Positions 59,058 through 64,000 of a DNA stretch of 64,000 bases are shown here, one piece after another. Position numbers and translations under genes: made by a program. Numbering within the stretch: position 1 is the first letter of the stretch; every line of letters begins with the position of its first letter. The notes under the pieces were generated by a model. The model was not told the origin of the DNA and searched no databases. It saw nothing but the letters and a program-made list of their open reading frames with translations. The stretch is from an uncultured Clostridium sp. (GTDB lineage Bacteria; Bacillota; Clostridia; Lachnospirales; Lachnospiraceae): contig CAMEIH010000008.1 of assembly GCA_945917985.1 (NCBI GenBank), positions 1 through 64,000 on the forward strand, in the 5' to 3' direction.

Positions 59058-59777
59058 TTACATCCATCCTCCGTCCATGGTGATTACCTGTCCTGTCAAA
59101 TACGCGGGGGATTCCAATATTTTTAAGATCATTTCCGCAGCCTCTTTTGCGCTGCCTATTCTGTCCGCAGGGATTTCTTCTCTCAAGATCTCCATTTCCT
59201 CTTCCGAGAAGCAGGCATTCATCTGCGTGTCAATCACACCGAAAGCCACTGCATTGACCTGAATATTGCTGGGGGCCAGCTCCTTAGCCAGCGCTTTGGT
59301 AAAGCTGTTGACGCCTCCCTTGGCTGCGCTGTAAGCAACCTCCATGGAAGCACCCACATTTCCCCATACGGAGGAAACATTAATTATTTTGCCTGATTTT
59401 CTGTGAACCATACCGGGAATCACCGCCTTGCAGGTGTAGAAAAGCGCATTCAGGTTCGTATCGATTACCTGATGCCACTCCTCTGTCGTCATTTCCGCAA
59501 GGAGACCTACATAGGAAACGGCAGCATTGTTAATGAGAACATCCACATCCCCCGTCTGTTCAAACAGCATTTCCACCTGCTCCCTCTTTGACACATCACA
59601 CAGCACTGCCTGACATTCTATCCCGTACTGCTTTTTCAATTCCCCGGCCAAAGCCTGAATTTCTTCTTCCGATTTACGGCATATCAGAATAAGATCATAG
59701 CCCGCTCCGGCCAGAACCTTAGAAAGTTCCCTGCCGATTCCTCTTGATGCACCTGTGATCAGAGCTTTTTGTCGCAT
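59058..59777 (-). CDS. SDR-family 3-oxoacyl-ACP reductase-like oxidoreductase
   Basis: This 239-aa protein is a short-chain dehydrogenase with TGASRGIG cofactor motif, LINNAAVSYVG, and the YSAAKGG catalytic YxxxK. It resembles FabG but has no fatty-acid gene neighbours; the substrate is unknown. The ATG follows GGAGG. trxB starts 17 bp downstream. Confidence 0.85.
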   Translation of the reverse strand: MRQKALITGASRGIGRELSKVLAGAGYDLILICRKSEEEIQALAGELKKQYGIECQAVLCDVSKREQVEMLFEQTGDVDVLINNAAVSYVGLLAEMTTEEWHQVIDTNLNALFYTCKAVIPGMVHRKSGKIINVSSVWGNVGASMEVAYSAAKGGVNSFTKALAKELAPSNIQVNAVAFGVIDTQMNACFSEEEMEILREEIPADRIGSAKEAAEMILKILESPAYLTGQVITMDGGWM

Positions 59778-59829
59778 AAAGTTGCCTCCTGTTATCATAT
59801 CTTGCCGGCGCCCGATATCTGTCTGTGCC

Positions 59830-60702
59830 CTATACCAGATTCCGGATACCGTCACAGATCCGTTTTGCCACAGTGGTATTGTTCATAGTATAAATATGAA
59901 CACCGTCAACATCATGTGCGATCAGGTCCACGATCTGATTGATGGTATACGCCATTCCCGCGTCAAACAATGCCGCTTTGTTATCCTCATATTTATGCAG
60001 GATCCTCTCAAATTTGTGGGGCAAAGAGGCTCCGCAGGTGTTTACCATTCTCTCCACCTGTGCTTTGTTTGTCACGGGCATAACACCCGCATCCACAGGC
60101 ACATCGATTCCCGCAATTCTTGTTTTCTCATAAAAGTCATAAAACACTTCATTATGAAAGAACAACTGGGAGATCAGGTGATCTGCACCGGCATCCACTT
60201 TCTTTTTCAGATTTCGGATGTCCGTAACGGCATCGGGAGCCTCCAGATGGGTTTCCGGATAGCATCCGCCACTGATACTGAAATCCCCCTTTGATTTGAT
60301 AAAGGTGGTAAGCTCGCTGGCATATTTGAAATCATGCTTCATCGGAAAATTGGGATTCACATCCCCGCGAAGAGCCAGCACATTTTCAATTCCCGCTGCT
60401 TCAAGCTGTTTTAAGATCTCACTGATCTCCTCTTTGTCATACTGTAGACAGGTGATATGTACCAGAGGTTCTATTTTGTAATTTTCCTTGATCTTCCTTG
60501 CAATCTCAACCGTCTTATTATCCCTGCTGCTTCCTCCCGCTCCAAAAGTGACACTGATGAAATCGGGATGCAGATCACAGAGCATATCCAGCGTGGCATC
60601 AATGTTTCTCAGTGCCTCTTCTTTCTTGGGCGGAAAAATCTCGAAAGATAGCACCGGCTTTCCCTCTTTTTTCTTTTCTTCAAATATCGATGGAATTTTC
60701 AT
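59830..60702 (-). CDS. metF: 5,10-methylenetetrahydrofolate reductase
   Basis: This 290-aa FAD/NADH-dependent enzyme reduces methylene-THF to 5-methyl-THF for methionine synthesis. Motifs include LSFEIFPPKKE, FISVTFGAGGSS and NVLALRGD. Normal length for bacterial MetF. It stands alone with no obvious S-box in the short upstream gap. Confidence 0.92.
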   Translation of the reverse strand: MKIPSIFEEKKKEGKPVLSFEIFPPKKEEALRNIDATLDMLCDLHPDFISVTFGAGGSSRDNKTVEIARKIKENYKIEPLVHITCLQYDKEEISEILKQLEAAGIENVLALRGDVNPNFPMKHDFKYASELTTFIKSKGDFSISGGCYPETHLEAPDAVTDIRNLKKKVDAGADHLISQLFFHNEVFYDFYEKTRIAGIDVPVDAGVMPVTNKAQVERMVNTCGASLPHKFERILHKYEDNKAALFDAGMAYTINQIVDLIAHDVDGVHIYTMNNTTVAKRICDGIRNLV

Positions 60703-60759
60703 ACTGTCATTCCCTTTCCTTTTCTGCTGTATTTCTTCTATATATAAATATATTATTTT

Positions 60760-61833
60760 CTATCTGTTTCCGTTTCTATTCAATTGAGGGAACCGGTCAA
60801 CTTCCTCCGTATAGGAAACCCAACCCAGATGATAGGCGGTCACAGGAGATATGATCTGTGTAATTTTTCCGGTTCCGGAGCCTGATACCGTAAGCATGAT
60901 CTCATTGGGATAAGTATCTGCTACATAGTCCGTCACTTCCCTGGTAAACTCTGCATCTTCATACAGATCATGGGCTCCGAACACATGCAGAATTTCGTGG
61001 GCATAAGCAGCCGCCGTTTCCTCCTTCCCATGATTGTAATAATCCCCGTTAAAAAGGATCAGGCTCTCCTTTACATTGTCCGTTCCATCATAAACAATGG
61101 CATAAGAAATACCCGCATTATTTACAAAAACGCAGGTGGCTATCCCCTCTGCATCATATACTTCAAGCAGTTTTTCATAGGAAATCTTTTGTTCAAGCCA
61201 ATACGCGATCTCTTCATCCAGTCTGTCTACAAAATCCACATCCTCATTAATCGGAAAATCTGTTTTCGCCTCCACTTTCAAGTCTTGTTGACTTGACCAG
61301 TCATATATCAGTTCTGTGCTGACATCGTACTGCTTTGCCTGTCCTTCTATATAGTCCACAGCAACCCCTATCTTTTGCAAAACGGCTTCCTGCTCCCGAT
61401 CGGTCCAGCCACTCTCCGGCGTAGTGACAAACAGACTGACCAGAATATTTCTGTCCTTTAGGAAAGCGGCGCTGCCAAGACCGTAGCTGCTCCTCGGATT
61501 CCCCAACTCGTCTTCAGGATGAGTTGTCTCCTCCATGGGAGGGGGTGTTTCTTCCGAAGGGGGAGTTATCTCCTCATGCTCCGACGCAACTGTCGCCTCC
61601 GGCTGAACTTGCTCAGCGCCGTCCTGTTTCTCCTCTGATTCGGTTTGCACAGGTTCTTCTTCCTCCGGCAGCGTTGTGTCCACAGCAACTGCCTCTGTCA
61701 ATGCCGTTTCCGCCTCTTCTGTCACTGATTTATCCTCGGAGATCTCTGTACATCCTGTCAGAAGCAGCAAAAACATCCCTGCCATTACAACTGTCTGCAA
61801 TTTTTTCTTTGTTCCGGCATTCCCTTTTTTCAT
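60760..61833 (-). CDS. lipoprotein with metzincin-like HExxHxxGxxD motif
   Basis: This 357-aa protein has a lipobox (LLLTGC) after a basic N-terminus, a Glu/Thr/Pro-rich linker, and a C-terminal domain with AHEILHVFGAHDLY: HExxHxxGxxD, the zinc site of snapalysin-type metzincins. It is probably a surface-attached zinc protease of unknown substrate. The ATG chosen is the second Met, four bases after the stop of the preceding gene, which suggests co-translation. Confidence 0.75.
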   Translation of the reverse strand: MKKGNAGTKKKLQTVVMAGMFLLLLTGCTEISEDKSVTEEAETALTEAVAVDTTLPEEEEPVQTESEEKQDGAEQVQPEATVASEHEEITPPSEETPPPMEETTHPEDELGNPRSSYGLGSAAFLKDRNILVSLFVTTPESGWTDREQEAVLQKIGVAVDYIEGQAKQYDVSTELIYDWSSQQDLKVEAKTDFPINEDVDFVDRLDEEIAYWLEQKISYEKLLEVYDAEGIATCVFVNNAGISYAIVYDGTDNVKESLILFNGDYYNHGKEETAAAYAHEILHVFGAHDLYEDAEFTREVTDYVADTYPNEIMLTVSGSGTGKITQIISPVTAYHLGWVSYTEEVDRFPQLNRNGNR

Positions 61834-61837
61834 ATCG

Positions 61838-62716
61838 TTACCACTCATCGAACAAGCTTATCTGTTCTCCGGCAAGCTTATCCTCAAACTCATGAAGATA
61901 AGCAAAATTTCTGTTTACATCCGATTCAATCCCGTGTTCTGCGCAGGTCGCCTTAAAAATTCTCATCAATTGACCATTATGGTCAGAATTGATTTCATAA
62001 GCCAGTCCATATTTTTTCTGATACACTTCCTTCATTCCCGGGAAATGTTCATCCAGCTTCTGATAAAAATACTCACGGTTCCCATCCCTGAGGGTCATCC
62101 CCATTCCAAAGCAGATGATCCCATGTACCTTTGCCTCTATACAATAGGAAAGAATTCCCCGAAGATTTTCTTCCGTATCATTAATATAAGGAAGGATCGG
62201 ATCAAGCCATACTACCGTGGGGATCCCGTTATCCCTCATAATCTTAAGCACTTCAAAACGCCTTCCGGTAGTACAGACATTCGGCTCAATAATCCGGCAG
62301 AGTTCTTCATCATAGGTTGTAAGCGTCATCTGTACCACCGCTTTTGTCTTCTCATTAATTTTCTTTAGCAGATCCAGGTCACGCAATATCCGGTCAGACT
62401 TTGTCTGGACCGCCACACCAAAACCGTATCTGTCAATCAGTTCCAGACATTTTCGCATATTCTGAAGCTTTTCCTCACAGTGCATATAGGGATCCGTCAT
62501 AGCCCCTGTCCCTATCATACACTTTTTTCTCTTGCTGCGTAAGGCCTTTTCCAAAAGCTTCGGTGCATTGGACTTTACTTCTACATCCTCAAAGGGAAAA
62601 TCCATCTGATAACACCTGCTCCTGGAATCACAGTAAATACAGCCGTGGGTACAGCCTCTGTATATATTCATGCCATTTTCTGATGACAAAAGCGCCTTGG
62701 CTTCCTTCTCGTGCAT
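61838..62716 (-). CDS. radical SAM protein of the spore photoproduct lyase type
   Basis: This 292-aa protein has the CxxxCxxC cluster motif as GCTHGCIYC near residue 20 and follows the SPL-family pattern (MTDPYMHCEEKL, VQTKSDRILRDLDLL, VVWLDPILPYIND). It lacks proof of the photolyase Cys, so a DNA repair role is uncertain; many relatives are uncharacterised. The start follows AAAGGAG; longer frames with upstream ATG codons exist. Confidence 0.82.
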   Translation of the reverse strand: MHEKEAKALLSSENGMNIYRGCTHGCIYCDSRSRCYQMDFPFEDVEVKSNAPKLLEKALRSKRKKCMIGTGAMTDPYMHCEEKLQNMRKCLELIDRYGFGVAVQTKSDRILRDLDLLKKINEKTKAVVQMTLTTYDEELCRIIEPNVCTTGRRFEVLKIMRDNGIPTVVWLDPILPYINDTEENLRGILSYCIEAKVHGIICFGMGMTLRDGNREYFYQKLDEHFPGMKEVYQKKYGLAYEINSDHNGQLMRIFKATCAEHGIESDVNRNFAYLHEFEDKLAGEQISLFDEW

Positions 62717-62754
62717 GGTAAGTTCTCCTTTGTTTTCCATGAAGAGCATGGCAT

Positions 62755-62973
62755 CTATCCGATAGAAGGGCCACCAAAGATATCATTCCAGCCATCTTCC
62801 GGCGAAGCATTTTTGATTTGCTCTTTCCTTTCTCGCTCTTCGGCATCCTTCTGTCTGAATAACATCTCTTCCTTCTGTGCCTCAGTCAAAGGTCTTCTTT
62901 CCGTTTCAATATCATCATCAAGAAGATTCGCCATAGCAAGTCCTAAAGGTAAATTTGAATATTCATAATCCAT
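62755..62973 (-). CDS. small charged protein, unknown
   Basis: This 72-aa protein starts MDYEYSNLPLGLAMANLL after GGAGG and continues as a charged helix (EAQKEEMLFRQKDAEERER). The conserved look of the N-terminal LPLGLAMAN and strong SD support it. Function unknown. Confidence 0.65.
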   Translation of the reverse strand: MDYEYSNLPLGLAMANLLDDDIETERRPLTEAQKEEMLFRQKDAEERERKEQIKNASPEDGWNDIFGGPSIG

Positions 62974-63032
62974 TTTCACACACCTCCGTTATCAGTATGT
63001 GAAAATCGATCAAAATTAATCTGACAAAATTT

Positions 63033-64000
63033 TCATTTTTCCAACAACATTCCGCTGATATTCACCGACTTGATTCTTCTTCTCTCTTCTCCCTTTTCCT
63101 TCGTCACGCAGAAATCAATCTCGAAATGATTCACATAAAATACCCTGTTCTCATCCACCTTAATTCTGTTGAACTGTTTCATGAAAGTGCTGTCCTTCTC
63201 CTTGTTCAGTTCCGGGGTTTCCTCCATATAATTCAGACATTTTTCATAGAAATCAGCAAGATCTATCTCTACCGTTTCTCCTGTTTCCCTTTTATAAAAT
63301 TGAAACTTGGAGAAATCGATGATAATCTCATCAGCATCATTTCTGACATAACTATCACTTTGATTCAGCATATTCATTTGGCTGTATCCTGCTGTGTCAA
63401 TCTCTCCTACTAACTGACATCCGTGTAAGTATTTCCAGGTCTGCTCATAGCTTCCCTTTTCCTGAGCAATGTATTCCCCTGCGTCTCCATACTTCTCATC
63501 AAAAATCGCACTGTCCGCTCTCGTTTTCTGATACTTGTATGCTCCCTCAAACCGCTTATATTCAAGCTCAGACAATTTCTCTCCCTCCTGCACCTTATAC
63601 AGATATTGATCCAGAAAATACTTCTGGCTCCTTAAGGAAACACTGTACATATTGATACCCGGAACGGCCACGGAGATCACCGTAAGGACTGCAAGGACAG
63701 GGAGAATTCTTTCGCTGTGCTCCCTGCTGATTTTAAAGAAAAGAATGGTAACTGCCTCAAAGAGGATTACCATGACTCCCAGATATCTCTCGGGCGTGAA
63801 CCCGTAATCCATGATCCGCACTGCCACGGAATAAATCTGCATCAAAATCAGAGGTGCAAACGTATAGGGAAGAATCGATACTACCCTGCTTCGCATACTG
63901 TCATCCCTGTAAGCTTCATTCATGATCCACACCGGTGCACTCACACAAAAAAGCGCCGTCAAAATCGCAAATATCTCGTTGGAGGGCATTGTTCTCATCA
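63033..64000 (-). CDS. DUF4153 membrane protein, C-terminal part (runs off right edge)
   Basis: Visible residues include four or five transmembrane helices (about 8-28, 42-62, 75-92, 98-120 of the visible part) followed by a C-terminal soluble domain with the GAYKYQKTRADSAIF and SDSYVRNDADEIII segments, resembling DUF4153 proteins. The frame continues beyond the window on the 5' side. Function unknown. Confidence 0.65.
   Translation of the reverse strand, partial: MRTMPSNEIFAILTALFCVSAPVWIMNEAYRDDSMRSRVVSILPYTFAPLILMQIYSVAVRIMDYGFTPERYLGVMVILFEAVTILFFKISREHSERILPVLAVLTVISVAVPGINMYSVSLRSQKYFLDQYLYKVQEGEKLSELEYKRFEGAYKYQKTRADSAIFDEKYGDAGEYIAQEKGSYEQTWKYLHGCQLVGEIDTAGYSQMNMLNQSDSYVRNDADEIIIDFSKFQFYKRETGETVEIDLADFYEKCLNYMEETPELNKEKDSTFMKQFNRIKVDENRVFYVNHFEIDFCVTKEKGEERRRIKSVNISGMLLEK

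Overview
The window looks like chromosomal DNA of a butyrate-forming Lachnospiraceae (Firmicutes, Clostridia) bacterium carrying one complete-looking siphovirus-type prophage. The host assignment rests on a thl-crt-hbd-bcd butyryl-CoA operon, strong SD/TTGACA-type signals, and host genes of Lachnospiraceae character (long HPF, NlpC/P60 protein with SH3 repeats, DUF4153 membrane protein). Species cannot be fixed from the sequence alone.

Host left flank (1-6.2 kb). On the minus strand are thl, crt, hbd and the start of bcd (acetyl-CoA to butyryl-CoA), behind a TTGCAA-N17-TATAAT promoter with a Rex-like operator. Next come hflK and hflC-like SPFH genes, preceded by what reads as a yybP-ykoY manganese riboswitch with its own promoter and terminator. 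Divergent from these starts an M23 peptidase gene that is cut by the prophage.

Prophage (attL 6231-6241 to attR 51869-51879, about 45.6 kb). Both ends share ATCGGTACACC, and the two halves of the M23 gene rejoin exactly in frame (382 aa). The zinc ligands are split between the halves (HxGxD left, HxH right), so the lysogen lacks the intact enzyme and excision would restore it. Reading the minus strand from right to left: early genes (47-30 kb; Cro, many small genes, DUF2800/DUF2815, PolA-type polymerase, PrimPol-VapE helicase, an iteron-like origin candidate, VRR-NUC, SNF2 helicase, methyltransferase, RHH regulator); packaging and head genes (30-21 kb; fused small-large terminase, metallopeptidase, portal, minor capsid proteins, scaffold, capsid); tail genes (21-9.6 kb); lysis genes (9.5-6.5 kb; CmpB-type membrane protein, holin, amidase-glucosaminidase). 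On the plus strand at the right end lie the CI repressor, an ImmA-like protease, three zinc-ribbon/membrane cargo genes and a large serine integrase that ends next to attR.

The most unusual features are: (1) a three-copy structured RNA at the heads of the terminase, scaffold/capsid and lysis modules, with a covarying hairpin carrying an RAUYGG loop, an invariant AAGGACTAATAGGAGTCAG, and a terminator-like hairpin; (2) a tail-fibre gene facing an oppositely oriented alternative C-terminus with a 15-bp inverted repeat positioned for an exact in-frame swap; (3) four copies of TGCGACGTCGCA scattered over the prophage; (4) a C9 tract where a one-base loss fuses a zinc-ribbon gene to an HTH gene; (5) a tRNA-like T-arm structure before the scaffold gene; (6) two places where antisense plus-strand genes replace the 3' ends of minus-strand early genes.

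Host right flank (52-64 kb). After the second M23 fragment come a glycosyltransferase pair (GT2-GtrA and a large GT-C-like membrane protein), hpf, a secreted NlpC/P60 hydrolase, trxB with an SDR reductase, metF, a metzincin-like lipoprotein, an SPL-type radical SAM gene, a small gene and the C-terminal part of a DUF4153 membrane protein running off the edge.
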